Shown here piece by piece: positions 14,020 through 20,531 of a stretch of 22,218 nucleotides of DNA; within the stretch, counting starts at the first letter, position 1, and each line of letters starts with the position of its first letter. Source of the stretch: DASVBE01 sp036375995 (lineage in GTDB: Bacteria > Actinomycetota > Actinomycetes > Streptosporangiales > Streptosporangiaceae); the NCBI GenBank assembly GCA_036375995.1, contig DASVBE010000199.1, forward strand, positions 1 through 22,218, written 5' to 3'. Position numbers and translations under genes: made by a program. The notes beneath the pieces were generated by a model that saw only the letters and a list, made by a program, of their open reading frames with translations, was not told the DNA's origin and did no database searches.

Positions 14020-14729
14020 GCCCCCTGCGCTACCCGGTTGTCGAGCTACGGCAGTACACGCTGCGGCCCGGGCAGCGTGACGTGCTGATCGGCCTGTTCG
14101 ACCGGGAGTTCGTCGAGAGCCAGGAAGCCGCCGGCATGGCGATCGTGGGCCAGTTCCGCGACCTGGACGACCCGGACCGGTTCGTGTGGATCCGCGGCTT
14201 TGCCAGCATGCCGGCCCGGGCGGCAGCGCTGGCCGCCTTCTACGGCGGCCCGGTCTGGAAGCAGCACGCCGCCGCGGCCAACGCGACGATGATCGACTCG
14301 GACAACGTGCTCCTGCTCCGGCCCGCCACCGCCGAGGCAGGCTTCCCGGCACCCGCCGCGCCGCGGCCCCCGGCCGGCCAGCCGGCCACTACCGCGCCGT
14401 CCCGCCTGCTGGTCACGCTCTACTACCGGGACCGCCCCTTCGACCCGGCCTTCACCGAGTTCTTCGAGAACCAGGCCCGCCCGCTGCTCGCCGGAAGAGG
14501 CGCCGCTCCCCTGGCCTGGCTGCAGACCGAGTACGCCGAGAACACGTTTCCCGCGCTGCCCGTCCGCACCGGGGAGCACGTCTTCGCCTGGCTCGCCCGG
14601 TTCCCCAGCCCGGACCACCTCACCGCCTACCTTCGCGCGCCCGCGTTCTCCCCGGCCCTCGCCGGGATGATCACGGGCGAGCCCCAGCGGCTGCGGCTGG
14701 CCCCCACCGGAAGGTCGCTGCTGCGGTAG
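14016..14729 (+). CDS. NIPSNAP family protein
   Basis: A 237-residue protein with two ferredoxin-like (dimeric alpha-beta barrel) repeats of the NIPSNAP family: the first at about 8-105 (VVELRQYTLRPGQRDVLI, with WIRGFASM), the second at about 130-228 (LLVTLYYRDRPFD, FAWLARFPSPDHLTAYL), joined by a Pro/Ala linker. NIPSNAP proteins are of uncertain function; the fold is shared with heme- and quinone-acting monooxygenases, but no catalytic residues can be named. The ATG overlaps the TGA of the Rrf2 gene (ATGA), so the two form an operon and the Rrf2 protein probably controls it. The protein has no signal peptide and should be cytosolic. Confidence 0.82.
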   Translation: MSPLRYPVVELRQYTLRPGQRDVLIGLFDREFVESQEAAGMAIVGQFRDLDDPDRFVWIRGFASMPARAAALAAFYGGPVWKQHAAAANATMIDSDNVLLLRPATAEAGFPAPAAPRPPAGQPATTAPSRLLVTLYYRDRPFDPAFTEFFENQARPLLAGRGAAPLAWLQTEYAENTFPALPVRTGEHVFAWLARFPSPDHLTAYLRAPAFSPALAGMITGEPQRLRLAPTGRSLLR

Positions 14730-14779
14730 CCCGCCAGTCCCGGTAACGCCCGGCGCCGTTCCCGACAAGAAGGGGTGAA

Positions 14780-14982
14780 ATGGACGGCGCCGGAAGGAGA
14801 CCAGACGTGCCGGGACCAGCAGACCGGGAGGCACCGGCCGCCTGCGGCCCGGGCCACTCGCCCGGATCGGCCACGACCCGGACGCGCTGGAAGCCTTCTC
14901 CGCCGAGCACGTGACCGCGGTGACGCGGTTCGTGGCCCGCCGCGGGCGGGGCCTTTGTGCTGACCGCGATGCGCCCCGTTGA
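14780..14982 (+). pseudogene. ECF sigma factor gene, frameshifted and truncated
   Basis: Remnant of an RNA polymerase ECF-type sigma factor. ATG 14780 has an intact ribosome binding site (AAGGGG, 14770-14775) and reads MDGAGRRPDVPGPADREAPAA. The family-like sequence then continues in another frame (from about 14842) as LARIGHDPDALEAF and EHVTAVTRFVARR, the start of sigma region 2 in actinobacterial ECF factors. It ends at TGA 14980-14982 after unrelated sequence, so regions 2.3 to 4 are gone. The break therefore involves at least one frameshift near 14840 and a deletion after about 14943. The gene is non-functional as sigma factor. The assignment rests on recognising the DPDALEAF...RFVARR pattern. 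Confidence 0.6.
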
Positions 14983-15009
14983 CCCCCCGCCGCGAAATGG
15001 TTAGCGTCC

Positions 15010-15038
15010 ACTAGAACTTGTTCCAGTTTTCCTTTAAT
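15010..15038 (+). promoter_or_regulatory. KstR-like operator with -10 element
   Basis: TAGAACTTGTTCCA (15012-15025) fits the published KstR motif TnnAACnnGTTnnA exactly, inside a longer 18-bp near-palindrome (15010-15027) with one mismatched arm base. TTTAAT (15033-15038) just after it is a 5/6 match to the -10 consensus; the operator would cover the -35 region. KstR is the TetR-type repressor of sterol-catabolism genes in mycobacteria and rhodococci. No KstR gene is in this window, so the cognate repressor is inferred. Confidence 0.5.
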
Positions 15039-15057
15039 GGCCGCCTGGAGGCTGCCC

Positions 15058-16203
15058 ATGACAGCGTCAGCGGAAGACCGGGCCCCGGGCGAGCGGGTCA
15101 AGATGACCGTCAGCGAGCGCAGCCTCGGCTCGCTCGGCACGGCCCTGCAAGACTGGCTGGCCGGCCGCCTGGACCGCCCGCGGGACCTCGCGGTGAGCGA
15201 GATCCGGACCCCGAGCAACGGCCTGTCCAGCACGTCCGTGCTGTTCGAGGCGTCCTGGCTCGGCCCGGGCGGCGCCCGCCACACGAGCGCCTACGTCGCC
15301 CGGCTGGCCCCCGAGGACAGCGCCGTCCCGGTCTTCCCCAGCTACGACCTGTCCGCCCAGTTCGAGGTCATCGGCCAGGTCGCCGAGCGCAGCCAGGTCC
15401 CGGTCCCGAAGCTGCGCTGGAACGAGCCGCACGGCGGCCCGCTCGGCACGCCGTTCTTCGTCATGGACCAGATCGACGGCCGCGTCCCGATGGACAACCC
15501 GCCGTACGTGTTCGGCGGCTGGCTGCTGGAGGCCAGCCCGCAGGAGCGCGCCACCCTCCAGCAGCAGAGCATCGCGATCCTCGCCGACCTGCACGCGATT
15601 CCCGACCCGCACGCCGCGTTCGCCGTCCTCCGCCCGCCAGACGGCCAGACCTCACTCCGGGCCCACGTGGCCAGCCAGGCCGCCTACTACGACTGGGCCC
15701 TGAAGGACGACGGCTTCCGCATCCCGATCATCGAGCGCGGCCTGCAATGGCTGGAAGACAACTGGCCCGCCGACCCCGGGCCCGACGTCCTGTGCTGGGG
15801 CGACGCACGCATCGGCAACGTCATCTACCAGGGGTTCCAGCCCGCCGCCGTGCTCGACTGGGAGATGGCCGCGATCTGCCCGCGTGAGCTGGACCTGGGC
15901 TGGTTCGTGTTCCTGCACCGGTTCTTCCAGGACATCGCGGAGTTCTTCGAGGTCCCCGGCCTGCCCGACTTCCTGCGCCGCTCGGACGTGGAGCGGCACT
16001 ACCAGGAGCTGACCGGCTGGGCGCCGCGGCACATGGACTTCTACCTGACCTACGCGGCGATCCGGCACGCGATCGTGATGGCCAGGATCAAGCGCCGCAT
16101 GATCCACTTTGGTGAGGACCAGGTGCCCGACGACCCCGACGACTACGTGCTGCACCGGGCGAGCCTGGACAAGCTGCTGGCCGGAACCTACGGATGGGAC
16201 TGA
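15058..16203 (+). CDS. APH-fold phosphotransferase, ACAD10/11-FadE36-like
   Basis: A 381-residue phosphotransferase of the aminoglycoside-phosphotransferase fold. The ATP-binding N-lobe covers about 25-125 (IRTPSNGLSSTSVLFEA, FFVMDQIDGR hinge). The catalytic loop is WGDARIGN, with Asp249 and Asn254, where Trp replaces the His of the usual HGD motif, and the metal-binding Asp267 is in LDWE. This WGD-R-IGN form is typical of ACAD10/ACAD11 kinase domains and of proteins annotated FadE36, whose characterised relatives phosphorylate 4-hydroxyacyl-CoAs. It is therefore more likely a lipid-catabolic kinase than a resistance enzyme. Start ATG 15058 follows GGAGG (15047-15051). It is first in an operon with the DUF7064/7065-type gene, behind a KstR-like operator. 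Confidence 0.88.
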   Translation: MTASAEDRAPGERVKMTVSERSLGSLGTALQDWLAGRLDRPRDLAVSEIRTPSNGLSSTSVLFEASWLGPGGARHTSAYVARLAPEDSAVPVFPSYDLSAQFEVIGQVAERSQVPVPKLRWNEPHGGPLGTPFFVMDQIDGRVPMDNPPYVFGGWLLEASPQERATLQQQSIAILADLHAIPDPHAAFAVLRPPDGQTSLRAHVASQAAYYDWALKDDGFRIPIIERGLQWLEDNWPADPGPDVLCWGDARIGNVIYQGFQPAAVLDWEMAAICPRELDLGWFVFLHRFFQDIAEFFEVPGLPDFLRRSDVERHYQELTGWAPRHMDFYLTYAAIRHAIVMARIKRRMIHFGEDQVPDDPDDYVLHRASLDKLLAGTYGWD

Positions 16204-17315
16204 CCACGATCATGCCAAGCCCCCTGGACGAGTACCCGGTCCACCAGACCCCGCTGCCGATGGACCGGGTCGCCACCAGCGACCGCAACTTCTACGACCG
16301 CTGCTACCTCAACCTCTACGACCAGTCCGGCGACGTGTTCATGGTCACCGGTCTCGGGGTGTACCCGAACCTCGGCGTCATCGACGCCTATGCGGCGGCG
16401 CGCACCGGCGACGAGATCCACAGCGTCCGGTTCTCCGACGCGCTCGGCGACCGCTCGCTCGACCAGCAGGTCGGCGGCTACCGGATCGACGTCGCCAGGC
16501 CCCTGCACGAGCTTGACCTGCACTGCCAGTCCCCCGACGGCAGCCTGGACTTCGACCTGCACTGGACCGCGGCGTTCCCGGCGGTGCAGGAGGAACCGCA
16601 CCTGCTGCTGGCCGGCCGCCGCCCCATCCTCGACGCATCCCGGTTCTGCCAGCTGGGCCGCTGGAGCGGCCGGCTGAAGGTCGGCGACCGGGAGTTCACG
16701 GTCACCCCGGAGGAGTTCGGCGGCGCCCGGGACCGCTCCTGGGGCATCCGGCCGTCCGGCGAGCCCGACCCGCCGGGCCGCTCCGCCGACGAGACCCCGC
16801 AGGGCTTCTGGTGGCTGTACGCCCCGCTCCAGTTCTCCTCCTGCGCGGTGATCATCATCATGCAGGAGAACCCGGACGGCTACCGCACGGTCAACGACGC
16901 CCGCCGGGTCTTCAGGGACGGCCGGGTGGAGCAGCTGGGCTGGCCGCGGGCCGAGTTCAGCTACCGGTCCGGCACCCGGCACCCGGAATCGGCCCGGCTG
17001 CAGCTCACCGACCCGGCGGGCAAGCCGCTGACCCTGGAGATCGAGACCGTCACCGCGGTCCCGCTGCACGTCGGCGCGGGCTACAGCGGCGACCCGGACT
17101 GGTCACACGGCCGCTGGATGGGCAAAGGCTGGAGCGCGACCACGGTTTACGACCTGACCGACCCGGCCGTCGCGGGCCGGATCCCGTGGGGCGTGACCGA
17201 CCACCTGGCCCGGGCCCGGCTCGACGGCGAGGACGGCTGGGGGCTGTTCGAGCACGCGAGCCTCGGCCGCCACGACCCGACCGGTTTCGCCGACTGGTCC
17301 TCCGTCGCGCCCTGA
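16194..17315 (+). CDS. DUF7064/DUF7065-type lipocalin-like protein
   Basis: A 373-residue cytosolic protein with two beta-rich halves. The first opens with FYDRCYLNLYDQSGDVFMVTGLGVYPNLGV and runs to a WTAAFPAVQEEPH segment; the second contains RDRSWGIRP, GFWWLYAPLQF, LHVGAGYSGDPDWSHG and ends in WGLFEHASLGRHDPTGFADW. This resembles the DUF7064/DUF7065 pair, distantly related to the AttH/CrtC (hydroxyneurosporene synthase) lipocalin fold that binds hydrophobic ligands or hydrates carotenoids. It overlaps the phosphotransferase gene by ten bases at ATG 16194; ATG 16212 is an alternative. The same-operon kinase suggests a role in breaking down a hydrophobic acyl or sterol substrate. Its enzymatic activity is unknown. 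Confidence 0.75.
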   Translation: MGLTTIMPSPLDEYPVHQTPLPMDRVATSDRNFYDRCYLNLYDQSGDVFMVTGLGVYPNLGVIDAYAAARTGDEIHSVRFSDALGDRSLDQQVGGYRIDVARPLHELDLHCQSPDGSLDFDLHWTAAFPAVQEEPHLLLAGRRPILDASRFCQLGRWSGRLKVGDREFTVTPEEFGGARDRSWGIRPSGEPDPPGRSADETPQGFWWLYAPLQFSSCAVIIIMQENPDGYRTVNDARRVFRDGRVEQLGWPRAEFSYRSGTRHPESARLQLTDPAGKPLTLEIETVTAVPLHVGAGYSGDPDWSHGRWMGKGWSATTVYDLTDPAVAGRIPWGVTDHLARARLDGEDGWGLFEHASLGRHDPTGFADWSSVAP

Positions 17316-17360
17316 CTGCCACACCAGCCACCCAGCAATCCGTATCCCTTCAATTAAGGG

Positions 17361-17545
17361 TTACGGCTCGTCACGGTGCACCCCGGTGCCCAACGGCAGT
17401 GCCGCCTCCGGGGTGCAGTGCCGGGTCAGCAGGTCCCCGAATCCGGCGGCCGGAAGCGGCCGGGAGAAGCAGAAGCCCTGCCCCACCTGGCAGCCAGCCG
17501 CGCGCAGCGCCACGCCCCTTTGCCCAATCCCGGCAGCGGTAGTCA
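17361..17545 (-). pseudogene. C-terminal stump of an EAL-domain (c-di-GMP phosphodiesterase) gene
   Basis: On the minus strand the frame ending at TAA 17361-17363 reads AGIGQRGVALRAAGCQVGQGF, then CFSRPLPAAGFGDLLTR and a divergent tail. This is the end of an EAL domain, where intact proteins read like A-E-G-V-E-T, R-x-LGC, QGFLFSRPLP. Everything upstream is missing: the frame runs into the 3' end of the phospholipase D-like gene, whose stop is at 17543-17545. No start or promoter is left, so it is dead. The rest of the 17316-17542 interval holds only a weak 5-bp hairpin (17346-17360). Confidence 0.65.
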
Positions 17546-19267
17546 CGGGACCCAGAAGGCGATCTCCCGCTGGGCGGCACCGGCCGTGAAGTACTTGTCC
17601 TGCCACGTGTCGTCGTCTTCGAGGCCCGCCCAGGTCGGCGCGGCGTCCCCGGTCGCGCCGGTGGCCGGCAGCTGCCCCTTTTCCGCCTCCCGCTGGTAGT
17701 ACCGCCAGCGGTACTGGTTGTAGACGCCCATGATGTAGACGGCGTAGGCCTCGGCCAGCTTCGGCTGGCCGTCGATGATCATGAGGTTGTCGTCGTTCTT
17801 CCCCGACGCCTTCGGGCCCATGTTGTGCGAGCCGGTCATGACGCAGGGCTTCGGGCCGAACGGGTCCACCACGATGGTCTTGCTGTGCACCATGACCAGG
17901 GAGTAGCTGAGCTCCTTGAGCCAGAACGCGAAGTCGCTGTCCACTGCCGCGGGCAGCACGACGTCGATGTCGGCCTGGGTGAGCTCACCGCGGTGCAGCA
18001 GCCCGATCACCGGGTGCTTGGTGGTGCCGGGATCCTGGTTGACCACGCCGTGGATGTGCAGGTCCGGGTCGAAGGTGGGCGAAGCGCTGGACGTGCGCTC
18101 GACGATGTCGTTCAGCAGTGTGCCGACCGGGCCGGGGTTGAACATCAGGAACAGGATCCCCTGCGTGGCCGCGTTGATCCGCTCCCGGGCCGACTCCAGG
18201 TCGATGGTGCCGCGCACCGGCGCGAACCACACCTGGGCGGCGGCCGGCGGGGCGGCAGCGGCCGGCGGGGCGGCCGCGGCCGAAGCGGCGAGCGCGGTCT
18301 GCCGGGTGACGTCGTTCCCGGTGAACAGCCCGTCTGGGTAGTCGTTTCCCGCGCTGACCAGCAGGTCCCATTCGCTGCGGTACCAGCCGGCGACCTCCGC
18401 GCTCTCGACCAGGATCGCGTTGTTCGACTGGGTGCACAGCCCGGTCATCGTCCAGTTCGTGCTGCCCGTCCACACCGCGACCGGGCCGGTCTGGTCCGAC
18501 ACGACCAGGAACTTGTTGTGCGCGAAATGGCTGGACGAGACCAGCCGGTCGTGCACGTCGACGTTCTTGCTGCGCAGAGCCGTGCGGGCGGCGCTGTTCT
18601 CATCGGGCTGGTCCGCGCCGTTGGCCAGGACGACATGCGCCCGCGGGCCGAAGGCCTCCAGCGCCTCGATCAGCTGCGGGTCGTCCAGCTCGAACAGCGC
18701 GGCGTGGATCTCGCCGCCCGCGGCGAGCGCGTCGCTCAGCAGCCGGGGCAACTGCCAGAGGACGGATCCGCCCAGGAAGTTCCTGATCCGGTCCCCCGGT
18801 GTGCTGATGGCCTGGGTCAGCGCCGGGCGCGCCGGGCCACCCCGGTCCCGCAGCGCCCGGGACAGCCACTGCGTGGCCACGACGCCGCGGTTGAAGAAGG
18901 CGCTGATGCCGTCGCCCACGTCGGGCCCGACGGTCACCGGGTCGCTCCAGTCGGTCGCGTTCGCGGGGTCCTCGGTGAGATGGTCCTTGTCCCCGGTCAG
19001 CGGCACGGCCTGGTAGCTGACCTCGTCCCGCGGCGGGTTGTAGTCGGACCACATGAATCGCTGAATCGGCCAATCCGTGCTGGGCTGTCTTGTGCCCGAT
19101 GGCGCGGTATCGCCCGCGAAGCCCACCCAGGTGTCCAGCACGGTCACGTCCCCCGAGGCCGACAATCTTCGCTTAAGGGCGAATCCCCGGCAGCCAGGAA
19201 TGGGCGCATCCAGCTTCCAGGCGATAAACACGTGATCCGAGTTGACGTACGCGCGGATAGCGGCCAT
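17543..19267 (-). CDS. phospholipase D-like domain protein
   Basis: A 574-residue protein with two PLD-type halves. An N-terminal beta-rich, fibronectin-like region (about 1-110, YVNSDHVFIAWKL) precedes them. The second half has a canonical motif, HSKTIVVD (His461, Lys463, Asp468) with GSHNMG. In the first half, HNKFLVVSD (His250, Lys252) has Ser257 where Asp belongs and Asp258 one residue late, followed by GSTNWT. The halves are joined by an Ala/Pro linker coded by a tandem repeat. There is no signal peptide. PLD enzymes cleave or transfer phosphodiesters in lipids or nucleic acids; which applies is unknown. ATG 19267 is used; a TTG at 19303 would add 12 residues. It stands alone and abuts an EAL stump, and its 5' part looks less GC-rich than its neighbours. 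Confidence 0.85.
   Translation of the reverse strand: MAAIRAYVNSDHVFIAWKLDAPIPGCRGFALKRRLSASGDVTVLDTWVGFAGDTAPSGTRQPSTDWPIQRFMWSDYNPPRDEVSYQAVPLTGDKDHLTEDPANATDWSDPVTVGPDVGDGISAFFNRGVVATQWLSRALRDRGGPARPALTQAISTPGDRIRNFLGGSVLWQLPRLLSDALAAGGEIHAALFELDDPQLIEALEAFGPRAHVVLANGADQPDENSAARTALRSKNVDVHDRLVSSSHFAHNKFLVVSDQTGPVAVWTGSTNWTMTGLCTQSNNAILVESAEVAGWYRSEWDLLVSAGNDYPDGLFTGNDVTRQTALAASAAAAPPAAAAPPAAAQVWFAPVRGTIDLESARERINAATQGILFLMFNPGPVGTLLNDIVERTSSASPTFDPDLHIHGVVNQDPGTTKHPVIGLLHRGELTQADIDVVLPAAVDSDFAFWLKELSYSLVMVHSKTIVVDPFGPKPCVMTGSHNMGPKASGKNDDNLMIIDGQPKLAEAYAVYIMGVYNQYRWRYYQREAEKGQLPATGATGDAAPTWAGLEDDDTWQDKYFTAGAAQREIAFWVP
18241..18276. repeat. tandem 18-bp repeat coding the PLD inter-domain linker
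   Basis: Two 18-base units (18241-18258 and 18259-18276) differ at one position and encode, on the minus strand, the six-residue unit of the Ala/Pro linker between the two PLD halves. Unit number can change by slippage without breaking the frame. Confidence 0.7.
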
Positions 19268-19408
19268 CCCGTGATGCTGGGCGCACCGGCGCTCCGCCGT
19301 CAAGCCCGGACGCCGTCCGGACCGCTGTCACCAGCACGGAAGATAGCCGCGGCCCGTGCTGTTGGGGCCGCTGGACGGACCTGGAAACGGATCACGCAAG
19401 GGTGTGAC

Positions 19409-19837
19409 ATGAGCGAAGCGAATAACTGGAACGAGAAGATCATCGCCGAATTCCGCGCCAATGGCGGGCAGGTCGGCGGCCCGTTCGCGGGGGCGCCGAT
19501 GGTGCTGGTGCATTCCCGCGGCCGCAAGAGCGGGCAGGAGTACGTCAACCCGATGATGTACCTGGCCAGCGAGCGCGGCGACGGGGCGATCTACGTGTTC
19601 GCCTCCAAGGGCGGCGCGCCGGCGAACCCGGACTGGTACTACAACCTGACCGCGGCGGGCGAGGGGACGGTCGAACTCGGCACCGGCAGCCACCGGGTCA
19701 CGGTCCGCGAGCTCAGCGGCGGCGAGCGCGACGAGGTCTTCGCCGAGCAGGCCAGGCGTTACCCGGGATTCGCCGAGTACGCCGAGAAGACCGCCGGGGT
19801 ACGGACGATCCCGGTGCTGGAGCTGACCCCGGCCTAG
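19409..19837 (+). CDS. deazaflavin (F420)-dependent nitroreductase, Ddn family
   Basis: A 142-residue split-barrel protein of the deazaflavin-dependent nitroreductase family, which uses reduced F420 to reduce quinones or nitro compounds. Matching features are HSRGRKSGQEYVNPMMYL (the GRKSG cofactor-phosphate loop), an IYVFASKGGAPANPDWYYNL block and a C-terminal RTIPVLEL strand. The length is typical for the family. ATG 19409 follows AAGGG (19398-19402). It is a single-gene unit between the divergent PLD gene and a terminator. F420 use also fits the actinobacterial origin. Physiological substrate unknown. Confidence 0.9.
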   Translation: MSEANNWNEKIIAEFRANGGQVGGPFAGAPMVLVHSRGRKSGQEYVNPMMYLASERGDGAIYVFASKGGAPANPDWYYNLTAAGEGTVELGTGSHRVTVRELSGGERDEVFAEQARRYPGFAEYAEKTAGVRTIPVLELTPA

Positions 19838-19851
19838 CCGGATCGCCGGCC

Positions 19852-19884
19852 GCCGCTGGGACGCGAGCCGGGCGTCCCAGCGGC
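19852..19884. terminator. bidirectional terminator hairpin
   Basis: A perfect 13-bp stem (19852-19864 with 19872-19884) with a seven-base loop separates the Ddn-type gene from the convergent TetR gene, eight bases before the latter's stop. Additional CCGGCC pairing outside it may lengthen the stem. Confidence 0.7.
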
Positions 19885-19892
19885 CCGGCCGG

Positions 19893-20492
19893 TCAGCCGG
19901 GGATCGCGGCGCCGATCAGGGTGCGGGCGGCGGCAACCGTGTCGGCCACCGCGGCCGGGTCGCGGTCGAGCCAGGTGGTGGCGGCCATCCCGTCGTAGAG
20001 CAGGTGCAGCTGCCGGGCCAGGCCGTCCGGGTCGGCGGCGCCCGCCTCGGCGGCGAGGTCGCGGAGCAGGGCGCGGAACCAGGCCCGGTACTCGCTGGTG
20101 GCCTGGAGCGCGGCCGTGCCCTCACCCGCCTCGGCGCTGGCCGCGACGAACGCACAGCCGCGGAAGCCGGGCTCGCTGACGGTCTCGCCGCGGATCTCCA
20201 GGATCCCGGCCAGCCGCTCCCGCGCGGTGGCGTACCGGATGGGCAGCTCGCGGGCCAGCTGGGCCTTGATCGCGCTGTGGCGGCCCTCCAGGTAGGCGCG
20301 GACCAGCTCGTCCTTGCTGCCGAAGGTGGCGTACAGGGTGGCCTTGGCCACGCCAGCGTGCTCGATCACCCGGTCGATGCCGACCGTGTGCACGCCCTCG
20401 GCGTAGAACAGCTCGTTCGCCGCGGCCAGCAGCCGCTCCCGGGCGGGGAGCCGCCTGGCCGCCGGGGCCTGAGCCGTCGTGCTCGTGTTCAT
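19893..20492 (-). CDS. TetR family regulator of the adjacent MFS exporter
   Basis: A 199-residue TetR/AcrR repressor. The helix-turn-helix spans about residues 18-62 (RERLLAAANELFYAEGVHTVG, VIEHAGVAKATLYATFGSKDELVRAYL); the rest is a helical ligand domain with FRGCAFVAASAE, as in the TetR_C_33/AcrR-type group. ATG 20492 (MNTSTTAQAP) is chosen; an upstream in-frame start at 20540 would run through the operator. There is no ribosome binding site, and a -10 (TATTGT, complement of 20499-20504) ends six bases before the ATG, so the message is probably leaderless. It is divergent from the MFS exporter gene and probably represses both genes. Confidence 0.9.
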   Translation of the reverse strand: MNTSTTAQAPAARRLPARERLLAAANELFYAEGVHTVGIDRVIEHAGVAKATLYATFGSKDELVRAYLEGRHSAIKAQLARELPIRYATARERLAGILEIRGETVSEPGFRGCAFVAASAEAGEGTAALQATSEYRAWFRALLRDLAAEAGAADPDGLARQLHLLYDGMAATTWLDRDPAAVADTVAAARTLIGAAIPG

Positions 20493-20495
20493 GAG

Positions 20496-20525
20496 TTGAC
20501 AATAACAGACCGGTCTGTCTACCGT
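20496..20525 (+). promoter_or_regulatory. promoter of the MFS exporter, leaderless
   Basis: TTGACA (20496-20501) is a perfect -35; TACCGT (20520-20525) is a weak -10 with an 18-base spacer. Transcription should begin at or next to the A of ATG 20532, giving a leaderless message, which fits the absence of a Shine-Dalgarno sequence. The first TetR operator lies wholly within the spacer. Confidence 0.55.
20505..20518. promoter_or_regulatory. TetR operator 1, ACAGAC-CG-GTCTGT
   Basis: A perfect 14-bp palindrome between the divergent TetR and MFS genes. It sits between the -35 and -10 of the MFS promoter and upstream of the TetR -10, so one bound dimer could block both. Confidence 0.7.
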
Positions 20526-20531
20526 CGAGCC

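Noticed and set aside
15058..16203. Antibiotic resistance gene
   Set aside because: The APH fold alone suggested it, but the WGD motif and catabolic context argue for an acyl-CoA-type kinase.
18238..18290. Possible CRISPR or minisatellite
   Set aside because: Only two 18-bp units in frame, without spacers; it codes an Ala/Pro linker.
17825..19837. 670-codon plus-strand frame ending in the Ddn-type protein
   Set aside because: Only the last 142 residues resemble a protein. The rest is antisense to the PLD gene, and ATG 19409 has its own ribosome binding site.
20004..20531. Upstream extension of the MFS frame
   Set aside because: It is antisense to the TetR gene; the promoter and operator place the start at 20532.
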